From the NCBI RefSeq assembly GCF_040066175.1, contig NZ_JBEAAM010000008.1, forward strand, positions 1 to 64,000: 64,000 nucleotides of DNA. Reading direction: 5' to 3'. The notes under the pieces were generated by a model. It saw only the letters and a list, made by a program, of their open reading frames with translations, was not told the DNA's origin and searched no databases. Made by a program: the position numbers and the translations under genes. Shown in pieces: positions 53,193-60,026 of this stretch. The stretch's first letter is position 1. The number at the start of each line of letters is the position of its first letter. The stretch is from Solimonas sp040066175. GTDB lineage: Bacteria; Pseudomonadota; Gammaproteobacteria; Nevskiales; Nevskiaceae.

Positions 53193-53198
53193 TATAAT
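53193..53198 (+). promoter_or_regulatory. Candidate -10 box for tRNA-Ser
   Basis: A perfect TATAAT, 36 bases before the tRNA and followed by a GC-rich discriminator (GCGCCC), the pattern common at stringently controlled stable-RNA promoters. No convincing -35 box was found. Confidence 0.6.
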
Positions 53199-53234
53199 GC
53201 GCCCGCCGTGCGCCGGCCGGGATCGAGCCTCAAC

Positions 53235-53327
53235 GGAGAGATGTCCGAGTGGTTGAAGGAGCACGCCTGGAAAGCGTGTATACGGTGACAAGCCGTATCG
53301 CGGGTTCGAATCCCGCTCTCTCCGCCA
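53235..53327 (+). tRNA. tRNA-Ser (anticodon GGA)
   Basis: 93 bases with encoded CCA. Acceptor arms GGAGAGA / TCTCTCC with discriminator G; anticodon stem CACGC-CTGGAAA-GCGTG gives anticodon GGA; long class-II variable arm (TACGG ... CCGTA); T arm GCGGG-TTCGAAT-CCCGC. Reads UCC/UCU serine codons. The 430 bases after it look degraded. Confidence 0.97.
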
Positions 53328-53346
53328 GTTGCTTAATTAAGGTTCT

Positions 53347-53424
53347 TCACCCGATTCCGGGGAACGCTGCGCGGATTTTGAGGAAGAAGTAGTGGTCGTC
53401 GTGTAGCGCGCCGCATGGTTTGAG
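53347..53424 (-). pseudogene. Remnant of a transposase C-terminus
   Basis: On the minus strand a short open stretch ends DDHYFFLKIRAAFPGIG and stop (53347-53349). A hydrophobic-aromatic YFFLKI(R/K) tail like this terminates a number of transposase families (for instance ISL3-like elements); nothing upstream continues the frame as a transposase. Family placement is from memory and tentative. It lies 20 bases after tRNA-Ser. Confidence 0.4.
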
Positions 53425-53457
53425 GGTGGCTCAGCAGATGGCTTGAGGGTGTCTCAA
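53413..53457. repeat. Imperfect direct repeat GGYTTGAGGGTGKCTCA (two copies)
   Basis: Two adjacent units, GGTTTGAGGGTGGCTCA and GGCTTGAGGGTGTCTCA, about 22 bp apart start to start. Repeated short units like this occur at the ends of some insertion sequences (IS21-like); here they are not attached to any transposase gene. Confidence 0.5.
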
Positions 53458-53522
53458 AGGCCCTTACCGACGGCTCACACGTCCACCACGGACTCGCGCG
53501 CGGCGGCGCGCGAGATCGGCGG

Positions 53523-53550
53523 CAAGGCGCTCAAGCGATTGAGCGCCTTG
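53523..53550. repeat. 12-bp perfect hairpin with GCGA tetraloop
   Basis: CAAGGCGCTCAA, loop GCGA, TTGAGCGCCTTG. It is inside a 36-codon open stretch on the minus strand (VTGLDKALNRLSALPPISR... ending at 53475) that I cannot identify. No T-run follows, so it is not a typical terminator. Confidence 0.7.
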
Positions 53551-53699
53551 TCCAGACCGGTCACGAGAACGCGCGTGCCCACTGGCCTTTAGCCGGCAAA
53601 ACTACGCCGCCGGGTTGCTGTCGAGCTGATCGACCGTGTAGTCGCCGATGATCGCGCCGGAAAGCGAAGTCACTGACGCGAAACTATCGTGCTCGATGG

Positions 53700-53745
53700 G
53701 CAAAGAGAACGGCGCAGATCGCGAGATCTGCGCCGTTCTCTTTGC
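53700..53745. terminator. 21-bp perfect hairpin terminator behind the acyl-CoA dehydrogenase gene
   Basis: Stem of 21 bp (left arm 53700-53720, right arm 53725-53745) around a GCGA loop, including AAAGAGAACGGCGCAGATC and its complement. The stem itself starts with AAAG and ends CTTT, so either strand has a short U-tract in the arm. It ends 14 bases from the stop of the minus-strand acyl-CoA dehydrogenase, the expected place for a terminator of that operon. Confidence 0.75.
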
Positions 53746-53758
53746 AGCGGTCCGTCGG

Positions 53759-54916
53759 TTACAGGAACCGCCCGATCAACTCCTTCATGATCTCGTTGGT
53801 GCCGCCGTAGATGCGCTGCACGCGCGAGTCGCGCCACAGGCGGGAGATCGGGTACTCGTCCATGTAGCCGTAGCCGCCGTGGAGCTGCAGGCACAGGTCG
53901 GCAATCTCGAACTGCTTGTCGGTGGTCCAGTACTTGGCCATCGCCGCGGTCACGGCGTCGAGCTTCTTGTGGAGCAGCAGCTCGGTGCACTTCTCGACCA
54001 GCACGCGGCCGAGCATGGCTTCGGTGCGGGCTTCGGCGAGCTGGAAGCGGGTGTTCTGGAAGTCGATCACGCGCTTGCCGAAGGCCTTGCGGTCCTTGAC
54101 GTACTGCGTGGTGATGTCGAGCGCCAGTTCCATCGCAGCAACCGCCGCCCAGGCGACGATCAGGCGTTCCTGCGGCAGCTGTTCCATCAGCTGCACGAAG
54201 CCCAGGCCTTCGCCCTTGCCGAGCAGGTTGGTCTTGGGGATGCGCACGTTCTCGAAGAACAGCTCCGAAGTGTCCTGGCCATGCATGCCGACCTTTTCGA
54301 GGTTGCGGCCGCGACGGAAGCCCTGGACCTTGTCGGTCTCGACGACGACCAGCGAAATGCCCTTGGCCTTGTCGTTAGGGTTGGTCTTGGCGACCACGAT
54401 GATCAGGCCGGCCTGCTGGCCGTTGGTGATGAACACCTTCTGGCCGTTGACGATGTAGTCGTCGCCGTCGGCGATCGCCGATGTGCGCACGCTCTGCAGG
54501 TCGGAGCCGGTGCCGGGCTCGGTCATGGCGATGGCGCCGACCAGTTCGCCGGTCGCGAGCCTGGGCAGCCAGGCCTGCTTCTGCGCTTCGGTGCCGTAGT
54601 GCAGGATGTAGTGCGCGACGATGCCGTTGTGCAGAGACAGGCCCCAGGCGCTGCAGCCGGCCTTGCCCTGTTCCTCAATCAGCACCTTCTCGAAGGCGAT
54701 GGTGCCGCCGCCGCCGCCGTACTCGACCGGAATGCTCGGGCACAGCAGGCCCAGTTCACCGGCCTTGTTCCACAGCTCGCGATCGACGCAGCCCTGTTCG
54801 TCCCAGCGCAGGACGTTGGGCGCGACCTCGGTCTGCATGAAGCGCCGGGCGGTTTCCTGGAACATGCGCAGCTCGTCGGTGACGTAGCTGCCTTGGGCGA
54901 GAGCGGTGTTGAACAT
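53759..54916 (-). CDS. Acyl-CoA dehydrogenase, long-chain (LCAD/IVD) type
   Basis: FAD-dependent first step of beta-oxidation. 385 residues. Flavin signature AMTEPGTGSDLQS, C-terminal IYGGTNEIMKELIGRFL. The position that carries the catalytic Glu in medium- and short-chain enzymes (YEGT) is Gly here; instead a Glu sits in the helix-G motif LPQERL (E250), as in long-chain and isovaleryl-CoA dehydrogenases. That favours long or branched substrates. ATG 54916 begins the protein; the in-frame extension upstream is a translated palindromic repeat (54955-55056). Third gene of the thiolase-FadB/J-ACAD unit. Confidence 0.93.
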   Translation of the reverse strand: MFNTALAQGSYVTDELRMFQETARRFMQTEVAPNVLRWDEQGCVDRELWNKAGELGLLCPSIPVEYGGGGGTIAFEKVLIEEQGKAGCSAWGLSLHNGIVAHYILHYGTEAQKQAWLPRLATGELVGAIAMTEPGTGSDLQSVRTSAIADGDDYIVNGQKVFITNGQQAGLIIVVAKTNPNDKAKGISLVVVETDKVQGFRRGRNLEKVGMHGQDTSELFFENVRIPKTNLLGKGEGLGFVQLMEQLPQERLIVAWAAVAAMELALDITTQYVKDRKAFGKRVIDFQNTRFQLAEARTEAMLGRVLVEKCTELLLHKKLDAVTAAMAKYWTTDKQFEIADLCLQLHGGYGYMDEYPISRLWRDSRVQRIYGGTNEIMKELIGRFL

Positions 54917-54954
54917 TGACGGCAATCCTGCGCAGTGGGGTAATGGATATGGAT

Positions 54955-55056
54955 CCGTCATGCCCGCGAAGCTTGTCCCCGAGTGCTTCAGTCGGGGAAC
55001 GGGAATCCAGGAAACCCGAGAGTCGCTCTGGATGCCCGCTTTCGCGGGCATGACGG
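54955..55056. repeat. Dispersed palindromic repeat (TCATGCCCGCGAA type), copy 1
   Basis: Arms CCGTCATGCCCGCGAA (54955-54970) and TTCGCGGGCATGACGG (55041-55056) are exact inverse copies, enclosing an inner stem around GTCCCCGA ... TCGGGGAAC and the typical GGAATCCAGG. This is the widely seen intergenic element whose translation reads MPAKAGIQ / FRGHDG. It separates the acyl-CoA dehydrogenase from the FadB/J gene. Confidence 0.85.
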
Positions 55057-55075
55057 TATGGAGTGTTGGCGACGC

Positions 55076-57208
55076 TTATTCGAACTTGCGGCCTTCCTTG
55101 GCCATCGCCACGAGGATGCGTGCCGGCTTGAAGCGCGCGCCGTACTTCTTTTCGAGTTCTCTGCTGCGCCTGACGAAGTTGGCGACGCCGTAGGCATTGA
55201 TGAACTGCAGCGCGCCGCCCTGGAACGGCGCGAAGCCCCAGCCGAAGATCGAGCCGATGTTGGTGTCGGCGACGGTTTCGACGACGCCTTCTTCGTGGCA
55301 TTTCGCCGCCTCGTTCGCCTGCGCGAACATCAGGCGGTCGATCAGCTCCTGCTGCGGCAGCTGCTCGGCGAGCGGGAAAACCTTCGTCAGTCCGTCCCAC
55401 AGGTGCTTCTGGCCCCCTTGAGGGTAATCGTAGAAGCCCTTGCCGGCCTTCTTGCCGGGGCGGTTGAGTGAGTTGCACATCTTCTCGATCACCGCGACGC
55501 CCGGATGCTCCGGCGCGGTCTTGCCTTCGGCGGCGAAGTCTTTGCGCGTCTGTTCGAGCACGTGCATCGACAGCGACAGCGACACCTCGTCCTGCACCGC
55601 AAGCGGGCCGACCGGCATGCCGGCCTGCAGGCCCGCGGCCTCGATCGCGCGAGGATGCTGGCCTTCGGCGAGCAGCGTCATCCCCTCCATCGGATAGGTC
55701 GCGAAGCAGCGCGAGGTGTAGAAGCCGCGCGCGTCGTTGACGACGATCGGCGTCTTCTTGATCTGCTGCACGAAGTCGAAACCCTTGGCCAGCGTCTCCG
55801 GCGAGGTCTTCTTGCCCTTGATGATCTCGACCAGCGGCATCTTGTCCACGGGCGAGAAGAAGTGCAGGCCGATGAAGTTCTTCGGACGTTCGCTGGCCTG
55901 CGCGAGGCCGGTGATCGGCAGCGTCGAGGTGTTCGACGCGAACACTGCCGTCTTGGCGAGCTGCGCCTCGGCCTTCCTGGTGACGTCGGCCTTGATCGCG
56001 CGGTCCTCGAACACGGCTTCGATGACCAGATCGCAGCCCTTGAGATCCTCGTAGTTCGTCGTCGCCTTGATGCGGGCGAGGAATGCCTCCTTGCCCTGCG
56101 GCGTCTCGCGGCCCTTCTTGATCGCCTTGTCGAGCAGGCCCGCGGAATAGGCTTTGCCCTTGTCGGCGTTGTCCTGCGTAGTGTCGAGCAGCACGACCTC
56201 GATGCCGACCTTGGCCGAGACGTAGGCGATCCCCGCGCCCATCATGCCGGCGCCGAGGATGCCGAGTTTCCTGACGGTGGACTTCTCGAAGCCTTGCGGA
56301 CGCGAGCCACCCTTGTTGATGCCGTTGAGCTGGAACCACAGCGTGCCGATCATGTTCTTCGACACCTGCGAGACCACGCAGTTGGCGAAGTAGCGCGACT
56401 CGACGGTGCAGCCCGTGTCGAAGTCGGTGATACCGCCTTCGAACACGCAGGACATGATGTTGGTCAGTGCCGGGTAGTTGCCGTAGGACTTGGCGCTGGC
56501 CATCGACGGCGCGATCGCCCACAGTTGCGCGTTGGCCGGCGACTTGGAGTCGCCGCCCGGCCACTTGAACTTCTTGTCGTCCCAGGGCTGCACCGGCTTG
56601 GGATTGGCGAGGCACCAGGCCTTGGCCTTGGCGAGCATGTCGTCGCGGTCGGTCGCCAGTTCGTGGAGGATGCCCTGCTGCTTGGCCTGGTCAGCGCGCA
56701 GCTCCTTGCCTTCGAGCATCAGCGGCAGCGAAGCCTGGATGCCGATCAGGCGCGGCAGGCGCTGCGTGCCGCCGCCGCCGGGCAGCAGGCCGAGCTTGAC
56801 TTCCGGCAGGCCGAACTTGGCCTTCGGATCGTTGATCGCGACGCGGTAATGGCAGGCCAGCGCGAGCTCGAGCCCGCCGCCCAGCGCGGTACCGTTGAGC
56901 GCGGCGACCACCGGCCGGCCGCACTTTTCGAGACGGCGCAGGAAGGCCTTGTAGGCCTGCGCCATGTCGAAGGCTTCCTGCGGGTCCGTCATCGCATAGA
57001 CCTTGTCGATGTCGGCGCCGGCGAGGAATTCCTTCTTGCCCGACGTGATGATCACGCCCTTGATCGACGGATCACTCTCGATCTTCTGGATCGCATCTGC
57101 GAACGGCCCGGTGAGTTCTTCGTTGAGCACGTTCATCGAACGGCCCGGCATGTCGAGGATCAGCGTGACGATGCCGTCGACGTCCTTGTTGAATTGCACT
57201 GCGGTCAT
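55076..57208 (-). CDS. Multifunctional enoyl-CoA hydratase / 3-hydroxyacyl-CoA dehydrogenase (FadB/FadJ type)
   Basis: Hydrates trans-2-enoyl-CoA and oxidises the product to 3-ketoacyl-CoA. 710 residues (E. coli FadJ 714, FadB 729). N-terminal crotonase domain with oxyanion GKKEFLAGADI and catalytic Glu114 (GGGLELALAC) and Glu136 (GLPEVKLGLLPGGGG); NAD-binding HAD domain starting LGILGAGMMGAGIAYVSAK and the catalytic His in GLHFFSPVDKMPLVEI; helical C-terminal domains. ATG 57208 has AAAGGA upstream. It is 19 bp after the thiolase gene, so both make one trifunctional beta-oxidation set. Confidence 0.94.
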   Translation of the reverse strand: MTAVQFNKDVDGIVTLILDMPGRSMNVLNEELTGPFADAIQKIESDPSIKGVIITSGKKEFLAGADIDKVYAMTDPQEAFDMAQAYKAFLRRLEKCGRPVVAALNGTALGGGLELALACHYRVAINDPKAKFGLPEVKLGLLPGGGGTQRLPRLIGIQASLPLMLEGKELRADQAKQQGILHELATDRDDMLAKAKAWCLANPKPVQPWDDKKFKWPGGDSKSPANAQLWAIAPSMASAKSYGNYPALTNIMSCVFEGGITDFDTGCTVESRYFANCVVSQVSKNMIGTLWFQLNGINKGGSRPQGFEKSTVRKLGILGAGMMGAGIAYVSAKVGIEVVLLDTTQDNADKGKAYSAGLLDKAIKKGRETPQGKEAFLARIKATTNYEDLKGCDLVIEAVFEDRAIKADVTRKAEAQLAKTAVFASNTSTLPITGLAQASERPKNFIGLHFFSPVDKMPLVEIIKGKKTSPETLAKGFDFVQQIKKTPIVVNDARGFYTSRCFATYPMEGMTLLAEGQHPRAIEAAGLQAGMPVGPLAVQDEVSLSLSMHVLEQTRKDFAAEGKTAPEHPGVAVIEKMCNSLNRPGKKAGKGFYDYPQGGQKHLWDGLTKVFPLAEQLPQQELIDRLMFAQANEAAKCHEEGVVETVADTNIGSIFGWGFAPFQGGALQFINAYGVANFVRRSRELEKKYGARFKPARILVAMAKEGRKFE

Positions 57209-57227
57209 GGTTGGATTCCTTTGATTC

Positions 57228-58433
57228 TCAGACACGCTCGATGATCGTGGCGATGCCCATGCCGGCGCCGACGCACAGCGAGGCCAGCCCGACCTGCTTG
57301 TCCTGGCGTTCCAGTTCGTCGAGCAGCGTGCCGAGGATCATCGCGCCGGTGGCGCCCAGCGGATGGCCCATCGCGATGGCGCCGCCGTTGACATTGATGC
57401 GGTCCATGTCGATGTCCAGATCGCGCGCCGCGCGCATCACGACGGCAGCAAACGCCTCGTTGATCTCGAACAGGTCGATGTCCTTGACGTCCATGCCGGC
57501 CTTCTTCAGCGCCTTGCGCGACGCCGGTGCGATGCCGGTGAGCATGATCGTCGGTTCCGAACCGATCACCGCGGTGGCGCGGATGCGCGCGCGGGCTTTC
57601 AGCCCCAGCTTCCTGCCGATCGCCTTGTTGCCGACCAGCACCGCGGCGGCACCATCGACGATGCCGGAGCTGTTGCCGGCGTGGTGCACGTGGTTAATCT
57701 TCTCCAGCGTCGTGTACTTGCGCAGCGCGGTCGCGTCGAAGCCCATCTGGCCCATCTGCTCGAAGGACGGCTTGAGCTGTGCGAGACCCGCCATCGTCGT
57801 GTCCGGGCGGATGTACTCGTCGTGGTCGAGCACGGTCAGGCCGTTGAGATCCTTCACCGGCACGACCGAGCGTGCGAAGCGGCGTTCCTTCCACGCCTGG
57901 GTCGCCAGGCGCTGCGAGCGCAGTGCAAACGCATCGACGTCCTGGCGCGAGAAGCCTTCGAGCGTCGCGATCGTGTCGGCGCCGATGCCCTGCGGCGCGA
58001 AGCCCGTCATCTGGTTGATGCGCGGGTCCATCGCCCACGCGCCGCCGTCCGAGCCCATCGGCCAGCGCGACATGCTCTCGACGCCGCCGCCGACCACCAG
58101 ATCCTCGAAGCCGGACAGCACCTTCATCGCGGCGAGGTTCACCGATTCGAGGCCCGACGCGCAGAAGCGCGACTGGGTGACGCCGGCGACGGTTTCGGCC
58201 CAGTTCGCCGCGAGCACCGCGGTGCGCGCAATGTCCGCGCCCTGTTCGCCGACCGGCGTCACACAGCCGAGCACGACGTCATCGACCTTCGACGTGTCGA
58301 GATCGTTGCGCTGGCGCAGCGCATCGAGGCAGGTGACCACCAGGTGCACCGGCGTGACCTGGTGCAGGCTGCCGTCCTTCTTGCCCTTGCCGCGCGGCGT
58401 GCGCACGGCGTCGTAGATGAATGCTTCGGCCAT
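57228..58433 (-). CDS. Acetyl-CoA C-acyltransferase (3-ketoacyl-CoA thiolase)
   Basis: Cleaves 3-ketoacyl-CoA to acetyl-CoA and shortened acyl-CoA. 401 residues. Nucleophile Cys91 in SRFCASGLESV, NEAFAAVV, His in GGAIAMGHPLGATGA and the second catalytic Cys in LCVGAGMG. First gene of the beta-oxidation operon, divergent from the TetR regulator. The sequence does not distinguish degradative thiolase (FadA/FadI) from acetoacetyl-CoA thiolase; the operon context argues for degradation. Confidence 0.93.
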   Translation of the reverse strand: MAEAFIYDAVRTPRGKGKKDGSLHQVTPVHLVVTCLDALRQRNDLDTSKVDDVVLGCVTPVGEQGADIARTAVLAANWAETVAGVTQSRFCASGLESVNLAAMKVLSGFEDLVVGGGVESMSRWPMGSDGGAWAMDPRINQMTGFAPQGIGADTIATLEGFSRQDVDAFALRSQRLATQAWKERRFARSVVPVKDLNGLTVLDHDEYIRPDTTMAGLAQLKPSFEQMGQMGFDATALRKYTTLEKINHVHHAGNSSGIVDGAAAVLVGNKAIGRKLGLKARARIRATAVIGSEPTIMLTGIAPASRKALKKAGMDVKDIDLFEINEAFAAVVMRAARDLDIDMDRINVNGGAIAMGHPLGATGAMILGTLLDELERQDKQVGLASLCVGAGMGIATIIERV

Positions 58434-58476
58434 GGGGTTCTCGTATTGCAGATTGCAGACCGCGCTTGCGCGATAA

Positions 58477-58492
58477 GGTAATCACAATTACC
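58477..58492. promoter_or_regulatory. Inverted repeat GGTAAT-CACA-ATTACC upstream of thiolase
   Basis: Perfect 6-bp arms with a 4-bp spacer, 44 bases from the thiolase start, in an AT-rich island of an otherwise GC-rich gap. Candidate operator or promoter element for the beta-oxidation operon. Confidence 0.45.
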
Positions 58493-58524
58493 ATCTGCGC
58501 GGGATGAACGCGGGCAGGGCGGAT

Positions 58525-58540
58525 CCTACGCGAACGTAGG
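58525..58540. promoter_or_regulatory. 16-bp palindrome CCTACG-CGAA-CGTAGG, candidate TetR operator
   Basis: Perfect 6-bp arms around CGAA in the middle of the thiolase/tetR divergent gap. TetR-family dimers bind short palindromes of this size, so this is the best candidate operator for the adjacent regulator; binding is inferred. Confidence 0.5.
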
Positions 58541-58640
58541 TCGGGCCCGGAGATTAAACAGCTCCGGCACCCCGGGTCAACGTGGCAAGCAGACGGGACG
58601 ACGCCCGTCGAGTAAGAGTCGTTACTGAGAGGAGCCAGAG

Positions 58641-59261
58641 ATGGGCAAGGCGCAGTCGGACGCGATCGACCGGAGCCAGCTGGATCCGGACACGCAGGTG
58701 CGCATCGAGCAGGCCGTGCTCGATGTCTTCGCCAACCGCGAGTTCCACCGCGTCGGCCTGATCGAGATCGCGCGCGGCGCGAACGTGTCGCTGCAGACGA
58801 TCTACAAGTACTACGGCAGCAAGGAAGCGCTGCTGTTCTCCAGTCTCGACACCTGGCTCGGCCAGCTCGCCGCGCGGATGATCGATCACCTGCAGGGCAT
58901 CGAGGATTACAAGGAGCGCCTGCGCAAGGTGTTCTGGGTCGCGCTCGATTTCATCGAACGCAATCCCAAGGTGCTGCAGCTGATGATGAGCTCGGTTTAC
59001 ATCAACACCTGGCGCAAGCAGGGCCAGTACGAGTATCCGGAACTGTTCGGCACCTTCATCCGCGTGCTCGCCGAAGGCCGCGCCAAGGGTGTGCTCAACG
59101 ACCAGGTGGACGAGAAGATCCTGCTCGACTATTTCCTCGGCGTGCTGTTCCGCCTCGCGCAGTCCTGGGTGCAGCGCGGCATGAAGGACTCGCTCACGAA
59201 ACAGGCGAATGTGTTGTTCGAGATGCTCTGGCGAGCCATAGCGAAACCCGTGGCGGCCTAG
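58641..59261 (+). CDS. TetR-family transcriptional regulator
   Basis: 206 residues. N-terminal TetR DNA-binding domain (about 20-66): RIEQAVLDVFANREFHRVGL, then GANVSLQTIYKYYGSKEALL. The C-terminal domain is helical, with hydrophobic pocket-forming residues as in acyl-CoA-responsive members. Divergent from the thiolase operon with two palindromes between them, so it probably represses beta-oxidation genes. A GAGAGGAGC Shine-Dalgarno lies 8 bases before the ATG. The last codons (LFEMLWRAIAKP) are duplicated downstream at 59342-59375. Confidence 0.92.
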   Translation: MGKAQSDAIDRSQLDPDTQVRIEQAVLDVFANREFHRVGLIEIARGANVSLQTIYKYYGSKEALLFSSLDTWLGQLAARMIDHLQGIEDYKERLRKVFWVALDFIERNPKVLQLMMSSVYINTWRKQGQYEYPELFGTFIRVLAEGRAKGVLNDQVDEKILLDYFLGVLFRLAQSWVQRGMKDSLTKQANVLFEMLWRAIAKPVAA

Positions 59262-59329
59262 GCGAACTGCCTGGGGCCCCAGCCCCAGGCGTTCGTCGGG
59301 CACGAATTGCCACCGGCAGTCCGTGAAAT

Positions 59330-59377
59330 CCCCGACTCACTGTTCGAGATGCTCTGGCGCGCGATCGCGAAGCCGGG
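59330..59377 (+). pseudogene. Duplicated fragment of the tetR 3' end
   Basis: Reads DSLFEMLWRAIAKPGS, matching the last codons of the TetR gene (LFEMLWRAIAKP at about 59214-59250) with scattered base differences. It has no start or upstream coding sequence. Such a tail could come from a tandem duplication followed by deletion, or from recombination with a paralogous regulator gene. Confidence 0.65.
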
Positions 59378-59395
59378 TTCAATCAGCCGCAAGCT

Positions 59396-59470
59396 GTCGT
59401 CATGCCCGCGAAGGCGGGCATCCAGGGTCCGCAACCGAGCATGGATTCCCGCATGCGCGGGAATGACGTC
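59396..59470. repeat. Dispersed palindromic repeat (TCATGCCCGCGAA type), copy 2
   Basis: Starts TCATGCCCGCGAAGGCGGGC and ends GCGCGGGAATGACGTC, with the typical CATCCAGG and ATGGATTCCC inside. Same family as 54955-55056. The two copies flank the beta-oxidation/TetR block on its downstream and internal sides. Confidence 0.8.
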
Positions 59471-60026
59471 AATCAGAGGATTCGGGCTTGCCGGTCTCGT
59501 CGACGAAGGGCAGCGCCAGCAGCGATGCGATGCGCGTGCCGAGTGTCACCGCGTCGGCGGCGCGCTCGAACTCGGCGGCCAGCACTGCGACGCCACCGGC
59601 CTCATGCAGTTCCACCGGGAAGACCGGGCTGGTGCGACGGCTCTCCGCAGCCGTCTCGCGCGACGCGACGACGCGCTCGAGCTGCAATGCATGCAGGCGT
59701 CGCGTGCGCCGCCAGATGACGAAGTCCTTGACGTCGAGGACTTCGCGCTTGCGCACGTCGATGGAGGTCCACTTGCGCGTCAGCAGCATCAGCCAGCCCG
59801 GCACGCCGAACACCAGAGCCATCGCGATCAGCAGTGCGATGCCCGGCAGGGTCAGCAGCATCTCGTGGTGACGCACCGAATCGACGATGCCCAGCAGCAG
59901 CTGCATCAGGAACCAGCCGCCGGCGATCAGCCACGGCAGGCCGAACAGGCGCAAGGCCAGACCGCCGCGGAAGCGGATCAGCAGCCGGCCGTCCATTTCG
60001 TCCGCGACGTAGCGGGGCCTGATCAC
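59469..60026 (-). CDS. Small membrane protein of unknown function
   Basis: 185 residues with two transmembrane helices near the N-terminus (LFGLPWLIAGGWFLMQLLLG and a second, LTLPGIALLIAMALVFGVPG) and a cytoplasmic beta-rich C-terminal part (SIDVRKREVLDVKDFVIWRR), an arrangement like bacterial PH-type membrane domains. No family was recognised. I place the start at GTG 60026, which overlaps the hydrolase stop (GTGA). The stop overlaps the repeat at 59396-59470. Confidence 0.7.
   Translation of the reverse strand: MIRPRYVADEMDGRLLIRFRGGLALRLFGLPWLIAGGWFLMQLLLGIVDSVRHHEMLLTLPGIALLIAMALVFGVPGWLMLLTRKWTSIDVRKREVLDVKDFVIWRRTRRLHALQLERVVASRETAAESRRTSPVFPVELHEAGGVAVLAAEFERAADAVTLGTRIASLLALPFVDETGKPESSD

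Larger units (their letters stand above)
53328..53699. other. Degraded intergenic segment behind tRNA-Ser
   Basis: No intact gene. It contains the transposase-like tail (53347-53424), a direct repeat (53413-53457), a hairpin (53523-53550) and two unidentified minus-strand fragments ending at stops 53475-53477 and 53602-53604 (the latter reading SGAIIGDYTVDQLDSNPAA). The mixture looks like remains of mobile DNA that used the tRNA locus. Confidence 0.55.

Noticed and set aside
53193..53198. TATAAT as promoter of a protein gene
   Set aside because: No open frame follows; the tRNA 36 bases downstream is the obvious product.
53413..53457. CRISPR-like repeat
   Set aside because: Only two imperfect units with a few bases between them and no spacers; better explained as an insertion-sequence end.
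54917..55051. N-terminal extension of the acyl-CoA dehydrogenase from ATG 55051
   Set aside because: The added residues (MPAKAGIQ...) are translation of the dispersed palindromic repeat.
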